DNA of 64,000 nucleotides, from NCBI GenBank assembly GCA_011503125.2, contig WWBZ02000016.1, positions 5,270,001 through 5,334,000 of the forward strand, in the 5' to 3' direction. Shown here piece by piece: positions 12,051-23,494 of the stretch. The number at the start of each line of letters is the position of its first letter. The stretch's first letter is position 1. The DNA is from Botryosphaeria dothidea. Its lineage: Eukaryota > Ascomycota > Dothideomycetes > Botryosphaeriales > Botryosphaeriaceae. Under the pieces are notes generated by a model. The model was given only the letters and a program-made list of their open reading frames with translations. It was not told the origin of the DNA and ran no database searches. The translations under genes were made by a program, and so were the position numbers.

Positions 12051-14383
12051 GTAAAAGCTATTTAGAAATAGGAAATACTAACTATAGTTAAAGGAGTGCT
12101 TAGATTCCTTAGCTTTACGAACTTCTACCGGCGCTTTATTAATAAATACTCGAAGTCTACGGCTCCGTTATATATACTTATAAAGAAAGACGTTCCGTTC
12201 TATTAGATAGAAGGAGTAGAAAGAGCGTTTCGAAAGCTAAAGAAGACCTTTATTACGGTACTAATTCTTGCCTAATTTAACCCGGACCGAAAGATAATCC
12301 TCGAGACTAACTTCTTAGGATACTATATAGAAGAAATTTTATTCTAATACGATAATAATAGAGTACTCCGGCTAGTTACCTACTTCTTAAAGAAGAACTC
12401 GCTAGTAGAATATAATTACGAGATCTACGATAAGAAGCTTCTTACGATTATTAAGTATCTTTAGTAGTAGAATATAGAGCTACGAAGCGTAAAAGAATTT
12501 AAGATTATTACGGACTATAAGAATCTCGAATACTTTATAATAGTCCGACGGCTCTCTAAGAGATAAATAAGATAGTAGCTAATTCTAAGCCGATTTAATT
12601 TTACTATTACTTACCGTCTAGATAAGCTTAAAGCTTAGCCTAACGTACTTATATAAAGAGACTAAGACTTACTAGTATCTTAAGATAATAAGAGGCTTTA
12701 ATATCGTATCGTACGACTCTTAAGCCTAGATAAGATTTAAGCTAACTATTAGAGAGTTTTAGTAATATTAGTATAAATAAGACGATAAGCTATAACCGAA
12801 TAAGGAGTAGACGAACTAGTAGACGAACTATTAGATAGATCTATAGACGAACTAGTATACGAATAAGAAGTAACGTTAATCGAAGACTATTTACGGCAGC
12901 TCTAGTAAGAGGTAAAAGTAGCGGATCCGGACTATAGACGTCTTATAATAGTAGTAAGAGAGGGTAGAAGAACGCTACTAAACGATTTAGAAGAACTAGT
13001 TAAGCTCTTAATTACTAATTACTTCTTAAATAATTAAGGAGAGTTATTATTCCGTAGTAGACGTTAGGTACTAAACTACGAGCCTTTAAGAACTAAGCTA
13101 ATCTAGATACTCTACGATTTAATAATAGTAGTTTATTCTAGACGTACTAGAATAATAGCCCTTATCGTAAGATAGTTCTTCTAGCTAAACTTCGTATCTA
13201 ATATACGTAGATTCGTACGTAACTATAACGTCTACGGAAGGACTAGAGTCTAAAGAGACTATAAATAAGAACTACTACGGCCGTTACTAGTACTAAACCG
13301 TTAGTAGAGAGAGATCTTAGTCGACTTTATTAGACCGCTACCCGAGAGCTAAGAATATCGGATACTTATAGTTATTACTAATCGATTAAATAAAAAAGTT
13401 ATTCTTAAGGCCTATAAGGATATTAAAGTAGAAATAGTTACTAGAATATTTATTCGCTACTTCTACCGCTACTATAGAGTTCTAACCGCTATTATCTCTA
13501 ACCGGAAAAGCTAATTTATTAGCTAGCTATAGAAGAGAGTTTACTAATTACTTAGAATCGAAAGACGAATTTTAATAGTCTACTATCTAGAAATAGATAG
13601 ATTAACGGAGCGTACGAATACCGAAATAGAAAGAAAGCTCTACTAGATAGTTAACTACGCGTAAGATAACTAGGTTAACTAGTTACTAGTAATAGAGCTT
13701 ACTATAAATAGCTAAGAATCCTTATTAATAGATATTAGCCCCTTCTTTTTCTCTTATAGATACTACCTTAAGCTACTATAGTTATTTAAGAATTCTTAAC
13801 TAGTTCCGAACTCTATATTACTAATATAAAAAGGAGAAGTAATCGTAGTAAAGATTAAAGAGATAACCGAATAGGTAGAAGTATTAATAGCGAACGTATA
13901 ATAAAATTAGAAGACCTAAGTAAATCGATATAGAGATCTATTACTAGCGTATAAAGTAGGAGATAAAGTCTAGCTAAATCTTAAAAATATACGAACGGAC
14001 CGTCTAAGCTAGAAGCTTAATAATCGAGTAGTAAAGTTTATAGTTATCGAGGTTATTAGCTCTTATAGTTATAAACTAGACGTACTAACTAGAATATATA
14101 ACGTCTTTAACGTCGATCTTCTACGCCTAGCTAGAATAGATTCTCTACTAAGCTAAGAATAGAATAATTACTAACTACTAGCTATACTCGTTAATAGAGA
14201 AGAAGAATAGAGGGTTAAAGCTATCTTAGGTAAAAAATTAGAAAGACGGCCTAGCTAGCGGAAACGATAGAAACTTTATTAAGTTAAGTAGAGAGAATAC
14301 GCGCGGCTAACTTAGAAACTAGTAAGCGCTTTAGAAGATATTAAAGCCCTAGAGACCTACCTTTAAAGCCGAGAGAGGAATAA

Positions 14384-14623
14384 TATTACGGTTTAAACCC
14401 TAAAAGTATCTTAGATAGATTCTACGGCGAGATCTTAGATTAAGAGAACTCTAAAGCTTAATAAGAAAACTCTATAACTCGCTACTAGTAAAAGAAGCCC
14501 TAGAGAGATATATAAGTAGCGCTATCTTACTTAAAACCTTACTTTCTTTTCTCTTTAGCTTAGTCTTCTCGTAGATAGAATACTACTATATTTCCGCGAG
14601 TATACCGGATATAAGCTATTATA
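14384..14623 (+). repeat. 3' LTR of Gypsy-1
   Basis: 240 bp, the same length as the 5' LTR. Its first bases are TATTACGG where the 5' LTR has TGTTACGG, a G-to-A change of the RIP kind. A purine-rich stretch (GAGAGAGGAA, 14372-14381) directly precedes it and could be the polypurine tract. Confidence 0.92.
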
Positions 14624-17411
14624 ATTCGTTCTAGACGTAGTATTACCGGTCTTAATATAGTATACTTTCGCTTCCGCTAGAGTAACCTCTTTCTTCTACG
14701 AGATCTTCTCTAGTTTTATCTCTAGTAGATACTATAGGTCTAGAATATTCTAGTCTATATTAAAGCGGTAGAGAATCTTTTCTCGAAGAAGTTCGGTCTT
14801 TTTTCTTAGGTTTATAATTACTTTACTCTCGTTAACTAGCGATAGAAATCTAAAGCGGTTAGTAGCTTTATACTAGGCCGTTATCCGAAAGAGATTCTAG
14901 TTATCTTTCGCGTTAGTAATCTAGTCCTCCTAGTACCGCCGTTTTATTCTTCTAACTACGTTATATAGTACTTCTTCTACCTTCTACCGCTTCTCCGGAA
15001 AGAATTCTCTAAGACGGCGTACTACTACTTTATAGTTCTCGTTCTACTACGTAGCGGGCTTACTCTTTTTCGCGGCTACCGTATCTACTACGTCTATAGC
15101 CTTCTATAGTAGTCTAACTAGCGCGCGTATTATCCGCTCTAGGCCTTCTCTTATATCTATATTAGTCGTAATCGTATCTATATTTCTCTTTACGGCCTAC
15201 TAAAAATCTATAAGCCGGTCCTCGTATACGGTAAGCTTTCGAGTTCTTACTCGGGCCTAGATATAAAAGAAAATATTAGTCTATAGCGTATAATAATCTA
15301 ATCCCGTACTAAGTTTCTTAAGTACCTAAGTCTCTATTTCTAAGATATTTATAAATACTAGGTCTATAGTATTATCTTATTTATACGTTAGGCCCTCTAG
15401 GTTCGTATTAATAAGCCCCTAGTTTTCGGCCTATTCCGCTACCCGGGTACTAGGGCCTCTATACCGGCTATACTCCGGCTACTAGGTCTAGTATACCGCG
15501 TTAAAATCGCCTACTACTACTATATTCTAGAGTAGCTTCTATATCTCTAGCTTCGCTAGTAGAGCGTCTATTCTAGAAGGTTTATAGATATTAGCTATTA
15601 TTATATTATTTACTTCTACTACGTAGATATTAGGCGTATTAAAGGGCCGTATTTAGAAAGACTATAGGCCCGGCGACTTTCTAACGTACGTTAGTATTCT
15701 TAGAAACGTCGACTAGTCGTCTTATAGGATAAAGGTGTCGAAGCCTAGGTAATTCTTTATTAGCCTTCTTCCTTTCTTTAGGTACGCCTAAGGCTTCTAT
15801 ACTATTAATATATCCGCTTACGCCTTCTAGGTAAGATTTAAGGCTACGTCTTATATAGGTCTACTCGTATAAGTATTTATCTATATAAGGCGGAGCTTAT
15901 TCCTCGGACGTATTTCTTTCTACCTACTTCTACGGTTTTTAGTATCCCGTATTTACTAGCGTAGGTTATTAGAACTAGTTCTAGGAGGTCCCGGAGTCGG
16001 AGTAGTATCTATAGCCTCTTCTTCTAATTCCTCGAAAGGACTAGACGTCGTTCTTCCGTTTAATTTCTTACGTTCTTACTCGGGGAGGCGCTTCTTCCGG
16101 ACTATCTATAGTAGACTCTCTCCGCTAGGAGTATCTTTATATACTATCTTATACTCCTATTACCCGAGCCTTCTAATAGCTTTTAGCTAACGCTATATAG
16201 ATCTAATAACTACTTCGTTCTTTCTTTTAGAGCGGGCCTAGTAGCCGAGGTAGTAAGCCTCGTATAAGCCCCCGTAGTTAGTATACTTAGGCGGGTTATA
16301 GTATTATTCGTACTATTCCTAGGCTTTATAGCGCGGATACCGGGTAGCTTTATCGTAGGCTCTAGGGTTATAGTATCCGTAGTACTTATAGTACTACGTA
16401 ATCTATATCTTTTTCTGGATAGATTCTATAGGTCCGGACTTAAAGAGCCTAAAGCTCTCCTTTACCGGTTTTACTAGGTATATAACCTAGTTACGCCTCG
16501 TAGCGTCCGGGCTACTATATCGTATCTACTTAAAAGTAACTAGATCTTATCCTATAGCCGCCTTAATCTCTTCTTCTAAGAAGTCCGTTATTAGGCGAAG
16601 TCTTCCGATAGTATTAATATTAATAGGAAGGTTCTTAACTACGTATCCGTGCTACTTCTCCGTAGCTTCGACTTTAGCTTCTTTCTTCTTAAGGAAAAAG
16701 TATAGTATTATAAGCCGTGTTCTACTCTCGTTATTACTAGCTCGAATAGCGAAGCTAGTTCTTACTATCTATATCGACTTAATATTAGATAATTTAAGGC
16801 TAAACTAGTCTACTAGAGCTACCTTTATTTCCGTTAGAAAGTATTCTCTCTATAAGTATCTAGCCGGAAGTCTAAGAAAGACGCGGTTATCCTTTATAGG
16901 CTATATTACCTTTAGTACCGTATTTCTAGGCTATACCGTTATTTTAGGGTTTATATAGTTCCGATTTTAGCCCTTCCGCGTAACCTAAATCTACTCTTCT
17001 ACCTCCTACGCTACTACGATATAACTTCGTAGCTATACGGGCCGGGGCTACGGTCCTAGCTATTCCGGCTTTCTTACCGTTCTATTTTTCTACTAAGCCG
17101 GGGGGGTACTATAGACTAGGATTAGCGTAGTCTCTACCCCTTTCTCCTATCCGCTTATTAGTCGTTCGGCGGCCGTGCCGCCCCTATAGGGTGCTACTAG
17201 CCCTAGAAGCGCCTTAGATAAGGCTACTCGGGCCGCTTTCGCCTACTTACTATACGCCTTAGTAGTAAAGAAGCGTAGTAATTAGTCTAGGGCGGCGGAG
17301 GTCGCCGCGAGTACGTTCTTTATCGCCCGCTTTTCTTCTTCTTTCTAGCGGAAGAGTTTTTTAACCTCCTTAAGGAGGCCTAAGGTTTTAGAGACTCGCT
17401 ATTACTATCTC
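14624..17411 (-). mobile_element. LINE-A copy 1, 5' segment (endonuclease and ORF1 part), heavily RIPed
   Basis: Continuation of LINE-A copy 1 after the Gypsy-1 insertion. It aligns with 19970-22748 of copy 2. Nearly every CpA/TpG seen in copy 2 is TpA here, so no ORF survives. It ends at 17411, where the 3' tail of copy 2 begins directly. The ORF1 N-terminus and 5' leader present in copy 2 (22749-23015) are therefore missing from copy 1, and no clear target duplication marks the junction. Confidence 0.85.
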
Positions 17412-17799
17412 GAGAGGGAGGTCGTAGTAGTAGTAGTAGTAGTAGTTATATTAACGTCTATCTATACTAGCTTTATAGTTAGTCTTACCTCTTATAGGGC
17501 TTATTAACGAGTAGAGTAGCTATCTTTTCGCTAGATAAATAAGATTCTCCGCTTTCTATCTAATTTTTATTATAAAACCTACTATTTACGGTTTCTCGTA
17601 TCTCTCCCGAAATACCGCCGTTAATTTAAGAAGACTTTAAAAGAGAAACTACCCTATTAGTCCGAGGAGGTTCCTAATCTTCTCTATCCTCGTCGTAGTT
17701 TCTAGATACTTCTAGCCCGTTACTAGGCGGTAGTCGATAAAGTACTACTACGCCTTCTTAGCGCCGTATTTATAGATAAGTTCCGCCTTCTTATACCCT

Positions 17800-20700
17800 A
17801 GGCGTCTATAATACTTAGCGAAATCTCTATAGCTAGTTCTTTTAGCTAGTAGTCGGTATAGTATCTACCTTAATAGCGCTAGCTCGGGGTTTCTTCTTCT
17901 TCTTATCTTAAGGCCTAGATATCGGTAGACTAGTATTTAGTACTCCTCCTACTAAGCCTCGTAGACTCGCGATCTCTTCTCTCTATTTCTCCGCCTTACC
18001 TAGAATACCGTTGCCGGCCCCTATTTATCGTTCTATAGACCGATAGCTACCTTCGCTAGCTAATCGGCCTTCTCGTTTCCTATAATTCCTATATAACTAG
18101 AATACTACCTAGTCTCTACTAGGACTAGAAGCTTCCGCCTCGTACTCTTTAGCCTCTTAAATTAGCTCTACGAGCTAGCCGGAGTATATTCCTCTATATT
18201 CTATATAACCGACGTGTTATCTATATATAGCGTAACTTTCGTAGCCTATAGGGCTTCTATATTAGCGGCCGCCTATATAAGTTCTTCTACTACTCCTCGG
18301 ATTTCCGCGTTAAATACCTCCGCCTTATATAGGCTTCCGCTTTAGATATAAATCTACGCGCCGTATCTATAGGCAACGAAGGCCTAGGCGGTCTTCGAGT
18401 CTATACTCGAGCCGTCCGAATAGATATATACCGTCCCCGGTAGGTCTTATTTTAGTAATTCTATAAATTTCTTTACTCCCCTCTCTTTTCCCTACGTTAT
18501 TCTTTAGGGGGTATTAATATAGCTCGGCTATAGGAGCTAGGGTCTTTCGTATTCCTCTTTAAGCTACGCTATTCTCTATAGCCTTATAATCTTTAGCTTT
18601 AAATTAAGAATCTTTAGGGCTAAACCCTAGCGTCCTCTTATAATCGTTATCCGTCTAACGAGTAGATATATCTTATCTAATAGTTATAAGCGAAGAGATA
18701 CTCTTCTCTAGATCTACTATAGAAGCACGCTTACCGGTAAAATCTCTATTTCGCGGTAGAGTACCGGGATCGGGGTCGTTCTCTATACGGGTATTATAGC
18801 CCGGGCTACTATTCGTAGCGCTCTATCTATAGTCGCTATATAGAACGAATATCTCGGTACTACCGTCCTAGTAGTATAAGATATTAGCTTTATTATTCCT
18901 TTATACTAGACCTCCGCGCCGTACGTAGCGACTAGAAGTATATATACGTGCGCGGTCTTTGCCGCTGCCGCTAGGGGTATTTTCTTTATAACTCCGTTTA
19001 GGCGTCGGAGGTAGGCCGCTACTCTACTACCTTTAGAACCCTATACTTTAGCGTAATACTTAAAGTTAAGCTTTTAGTTAAAGTAAACCCCTAGCTATCT
19101 AACTAGCTTTTCTTTAGAGCGGATTACCGTCTCTCTTACTTAAATTAGTTCTAATAGTTCTAGGAACCTACTTCTAGAGAAGTAGATAAGCTTATACTTA
19201 TTCGGCGCGAAGGCGATTACGTTCTTCTCCCCCTAGCGTAGCGCGTCCTCTAGGTCGGCCGTAAGAGCCTTAGTTATCTCTTTTATATTTTTTCTAGAGC
19301 GTAAGGCGATATCGTCGGTATATACGAACCTCGTCCGTACGTTCCCCCGCTTTAGTAGCGGCGAGAGGTAGAGTATATAGAGGATTAGCGAGGCCGGAGA
19401 TCCCTACGGGACCCCGCACTATAGCTCCTTCTCGTTTATAATAACTCCTTCTATACGGACCCTAGCTTTACGTCTAGTAATAAATTCTTACGTCTATTTT
19501 ATAACCCGCTCTAGCTAGCCTTATTCCCGTAACCACTTTATTAATCGGTTAGGTAGCACTACGTCGAAGGCGCCCTATACGTCTATTATTAGTATTAAGG
19601 CCTCTTAGTACTTTAGTAGCGCTTCTTTAATATCGTATACGGCGTAGGCGGCGAGGTCTAGTACGGAGCGCTATAGTAGCGCCCCGAAGTATTATAGGCT
19701 AAGTAGATTTAGCTTTACCGCTAGATAAGATATTCTCCTTACTACGAGCCGTTCTAGTTCTTTACTAAGGTATAAGAGTAGCGCGATTAGTCGATAGGCA
19801 CGAATACTCGAGGGATTTCTTTCTATTTTATAGATAATAGTAACGTCTACGGTCCGAAAGGCCTTAGAGTAGTATTCTTATTATAGGTAGCCTTAGTATA
19901 ATATTACTACTATTTTCCCGATCTCCGGCTAGGCGGCCTAGAGTAGTCTAACCGTTATTCTATCCGTTCTAGGCGTAGTATTACCGGTCTTAATATAGTA
20001 TGCTTCCGCTTCCGCTAGAGTAACCTCTTCCTCCTACGAGATCTTCTCTAGTTTCGTCTCTAGTAGATACTATAGGTCCGGAATATCCTAGTCTATATTA
20101 AAGCGGTAGAGGATCTTTTCTCGAAGGAGTTCGGTCTTTTCCCTTAGGTTTATAATTGCCCTACCCTCGTCAACTAGCGGTAGGGATCTAAAGCGGTTAG
20201 TAGCTTTATACTAGGCCGTTATCCGGAAGAGGTTCTAGTTATCTTTCGCGTTAGCAATCCGGTCCTCCTAGTACCGCCGTTTTATTCTCCTAACTACGTT
20301 GCGTAGTGCTTCTTCTACCTCCTACCGCTCCTCCGAGAAGGATTCCCTAAGACGGCGTACCGCTACTTTATAGTCCTCGTTCTACTACGTAGCGGGCTTA
20401 CTCTTTATCGCGGCTGCCGTGCCTACTACGTCTATAGCCTCCTATAGTAGCCTAACTAGCGCGCGTATTATCCGCTCTAGGCCTTTTCTTATACCTATAT
20501 TAGTCGTAATCGTGCCTATATTCCTCTTTACGGCCTGCCGAAAATCTATAAGCCGGTCCTCGTGCACGGTAAGCTTTCGAGTTCTTACCCGGGCCTAGGT
20601 ATAGGAGGGAATATTGGTCCACAGCGTGTAATAATCTAATCCCGTACTAAGTTTCTTAAGTACCTAAGTCTCCGTTCCCGAGATATTCGTAAATACTAGG

Positions 20701-21290
20701 TCTATAGTATTGCCTTATTTGTGCGTTGGGCCCTCTAGGTTCGTATTAATGAGCCCCTAGTTTTCGGCCTATTCCGCTACCCGGGTGCTAGGGCCTCTAT
20801 ACCGGCCATGCCCCGGCTGCCAGGTCCAGTGCACCGCGTTAAAATCGCCTACTACTACTATGTTCTAGGGTAGCTCCTATACCTCTAGCTCCGCTAGTGG
20901 AGCGTCTATTCTAGGAGGTTTATAGATGTTGGCTATTATTATACTATTTACTTCTACTACGTAGGTATTAGGCGTGTTAAAGGGCCGTATTTGGAAAGAC
21001 TGTAGGCCCGGCGACTTCCTAACGTACGTTAGCACCCTTAGGAGCGTCGACTAGTCGTCTTATAGGGCAAAGGTGTCGAAGCCCGGGTGATTCTTTGTTA
21101 GCCTTCTTCCTTTCCTTAGGTACGCCCAAGGCTCCTATACTATTAATATATCCGCTTGCGCCTCCCAGGCAAGATTTAAGGCTACGTCTTGTATAGGTCC
21201 ACTCGTATGAGTGTTTATCTGCATGAGGCGGAGCTTGTTCCTCGGACGTGTTTCTTTCTGCCTACTCCTGCGGTTTTCGGTGTCCCGCAT
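17800..21290 (-). pseudogene. LINE-A ORF2 relic: endonuclease, reverse transcriptase, RNase H
   Basis: ORF2 begins at ATG 21288-21290, immediately after the ORF1 stop (TAA 21291-21293). The first residues lead into an endonuclease domain (LRLMQINTHTSGPIQDVAL, then ADILIV). In-frame TAG codons start within about 52 codons, so it cannot make a full protein. Downstream, RT and RNase H can be recognised only by comparison with copy 1. Intact ORF2 would nick target DNA, reverse-transcribe the element RNA and degrade the RNA strand. Confidence 0.8.
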
Positions 21291-22958
21291 TTACTGGCGT
21301 GGGTTATTAGAACTAGTTCCAGGAGGTCCCGGAGTCGGAGTGGTATCTATAGCCTCTCCTTTTGATTCCTCGGAAGGACTAGGCGTCGTCCTTCCGTTTG
21401 ATTCCTTACGTTCTTGCTCGGGGAGGCGCTCCTCCCGGGCTGCCTGTGGTAGGCTCTCTCCGCTGGGGGTATCTTTATGTGCTGCCTTATACTCCTGTTG
21501 CCCGAGCCTTCTGATGGCTTTTAGCTGACGCTGTGTGGGTCTAACAACTACTCCGTTCTTTCTTCTAGGGCGGGCCTGGCAGCCAAGGTAGTGAGCCTCG
21601 TGTGGGCCCCCGTAGTTGGTGCACTTGGGCGGGTTGTGGCATTGTTCGTGCTGTTCCTGGGCTCCGCAGCGCGGGCACCGGGTAGCTCTATCGCAGGCTC
21701 TAGGGTCGTGGTATCCGTAGCACTTGTGGCACTGCGTGATCTGTGTCTTTTTCCGGATAGGTTCTGCAGGTCCGGACTCAAAGAGCCTAAAGCTCCCCTT
21801 TACCGGTTTTGCCAGGTACACAACCTAGTTGCGCCTCGGGGCGTCCGGGCTGCCATGTCGTGTCTGCTTAAAAGTAACTAGGTCTTGTCCTATAGCCGCC
21901 TTGATCTCTTCCCCTAAGAAGTCCGTTATCGGGCGGAGCCCTCCGATAGTGTTAATGTTGATAGGGAGGTTCTTAACCACGTATCCGTGCCACTCCTCCG
22001 CAGCTTCGACTTTAGCCCCTTCCTTCTTAAGGAAAGAGTATAGTGTTATAAGCCGTGTTCTACTCTCGTTATTGCTGGCTCGAATAGCGAAGCCAGTTCT
22101 TACTATCTGTATCGACTTAATATTAGATAATTTAAGGCCAAACTGGTCTACTAGAGCCACCTTCATTTCCGTTAGGGAGCATTCTCTCCATGGGTGCCCA
22201 GCCGGAAGTCTGAGAAAGACGCGGTCATTCTTTATAGGCTGTGTTGCCTTTAGTGCCGTGTTTCTAGGCTGTGCCGTTATTTCAGGGTTTATGTGGTTCC
22301 GATTTTGGCCCTTCCGCGTGACCTGAATCCACTCTCCTGCCTCCTGTGCCACTGCGGCATAGCTTCGTGGCTATGCGGGCCGGGGCTGCGGTCCTGGCTG
22401 TTCCGGCTTTCTTGTCGTTCCCTTTTTCTACTGAGCCGGGGGGGTACTATGGACTGGGATTAGCGTAGTCTCTGCCCCTTTCTCCTGTCCGCTCATTGGT
22501 CGTTCGGCGGCCGTGCCGCCCCTGTAGGGTGCTACTAGCCCCAGAAGCGCCTCAGATAAGGCCACTCGGGCCGCTTTCGCCCACTTGCTGTGCGCCCCAG
22601 CAGTAAAGGGGCGTAGTGATTGGTCCAGGGCGGCGGAGGTCGCCGCGAGTACGTCCTTCATCGCCCGCTTTTCTTCTTCTTCCTGGCGGAAGAGTTTTTC
22701 GACCTCCTTGAGGAGGCCTGAGGTTTCAGGGGCTCGCTGTTGCTGCCTCTCAGGAGCGTGCCTGAGGGGGACGGGTTCGACGACGGCGTTGGTGGTTCTT
22801 TTGGCCTTGCGGACGTTTGGCTCGAAGAGACCGGTGCCTGAGAGGGAGGAGGTGACGATAATGGGCTCCCTGGTGCGTGCGGCTGGTGGAGTTTCCATAG
22901 GGTCCTCCGCCGGGCGTTTGCGAGGCAGGGCGGCCTGGGCGGTGTCCGCCGTTGCCAT
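21291..22958 (-). pseudogene. LINE-A ORF1 (gag-like, CCHC zinc knuckles), broken by three TAG codons
   Basis: One continuous frame of 556 codons runs from ATG 22958 to TAA 21291-21293. It is broken only by TAG at 22428-22430, 22371-22373 and 21825-21827, each explicable as a CAG glutamine codon hit by one C-to-T change in CpA context. The N-terminal third is polar with an acidic and basic helix (KEVEKLFRQEEEEKRAMKD, coiled-coil-like). The middle resembles the RNA-binding fold of LINE ORF1 proteins. The C-terminal part has three knuckles: CHKCYGYHDPRAC, CPRCGAQEQHEQC, and CTNYGGPHEAHYLGC, where tyrosine replaces the second cysteine (TGC to TAC). ORF1 proteins package element RNA. The start was chosen as the first Met after a leader without other support. 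Confidence 0.85.
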
Positions 22959-23013
22959 TGGGGGTAGTGAGTGGTATGCGCAGGTGCGCAAGAGCGCAGT
23001 GAGTGGGTGGCAG

Positions 23014-23253
23014 AGACCTAAGTTATATACATAAAAGAGTGTTTGAATAACCGAGGAGAACAGAAGCCGATGTTGATGAGGGAGGTCGATAGGCTTGTTT
23101 ATATACATGAGCGATAACTAAATAACCGAGGATACTAAAGATCCGAGAGAGAGTGTCGATGCGGGGTTGGGCATTAAAGAGTGGTGTTATATGAAGGATA
23201 GAACATTCGAGATAAATGAGAGTCCTAAGGTAGTAAGGCAATAAAGTCTGACA
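23014..23253 (-). repeat. LTR-like sequence (family u) abutting the LINE-A 5' end
   Basis: On the minus strand it begins TGTCAGACTTTATTGCC and is clearly homologous over about 180 bp to the solo LTR at 41952-42191. Its last third differs: a CTCGGTTAT...ATGTATATA segment is repeated in tandem. It lies directly upstream of LINE-A ORF1 in the same orientation. It may be a solo LTR next to the LINE or the LINE's own promoter leader. The inner end is uncertain. Confidence 0.55.
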
Positions 23254-23494
23254 CATATCTATCCGAGACAACGAACATAGTGACATGAAATCCCAAGTAT
23301 GGAATGGTCCTGCGAAGCCGAAAACCTCTAGAAATATAGTCACGTTGTTATATTATTCTCGAAAATGGTATTTCAAACAGATCTTCGCAACAATGGCACC
23401 TTTCTCACACTCAGAATCCAGGAACTTGACAACATCCATTGATTTCATTTCGACATCATCCGCAGTGGAGGCTTTGAAACTGGTATCAAAGTTT
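23254..23494. other. Unique DNA downstream of the BVMO gene
   Basis: Un-RIPed sequence between the LTR-like repeat and the BVMO stop codon. It probably holds the BVMO 3' UTR. No other feature is seen. Confidence 0.4.

Larger units (their letters stand above)
3238..14623 (+). mobile_element. Gypsy chromovirus retrotransposon (Gypsy-1), RIPed, inserted in LINE-A copy 1
   Basis: Two 240-bp LTRs (3238-3477 and 14384-14623) bound the element. It is flanked by the 5-bp target duplication ATTCG (3233-3237 and 14624-14628), and LINE-A reads continuously across it. The internal order is 50-bp tandem repeats, a gag-like region, RT (6240-6900, catalytic motif seen as YIDNILIF near 6700), RNase H (about 12260-12560), integrase core (near 13320-13400, DFIRPLPES and LIVITNRL readable), and a C-terminal chromodomain-like stretch about 14190-14370. 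All frames carry many stop codons of the TAG/TAA kind expected from C-to-T change in CpA context. The element is inactive. Its own interior was later split at 6911-12050 by LINE-B. The order RT-RNase H-integrase-chromodomain is that of Ty3/Gypsy chromoviruses. Confidence 0.9.
17412..23015 (-). mobile_element. LINE-A copy 2, near full length, strongly RIPed only in its 3' part
   Basis: The element runs from a GTA-repeat 3' tail (17412) up to the ORF1 leader near 23015. From 5' to 3' on the minus strand it contains ORF1 (21291-22958), endonuclease, RT (YTDD near 19320) and RNase H (about 18300). Mutation is strongly graded: about 17412-20600 lacks nearly all CpA/TpG, whereas about 20700-23015 is mostly intact. 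The right boundary is approximate, because an LTR-like sequence (23014-23253) abuts it and no target duplication was found. Structure and motifs point to a Tad1-type LINE with RNase H. Confidence 0.85.

Noticed and set aside
21211..22326. Plus-strand ORFs of 96-165 codons over LINE-A ORF1
   Set aside because: Antisense shadows of the well-supported ORF1 frame with its zinc knuckles.
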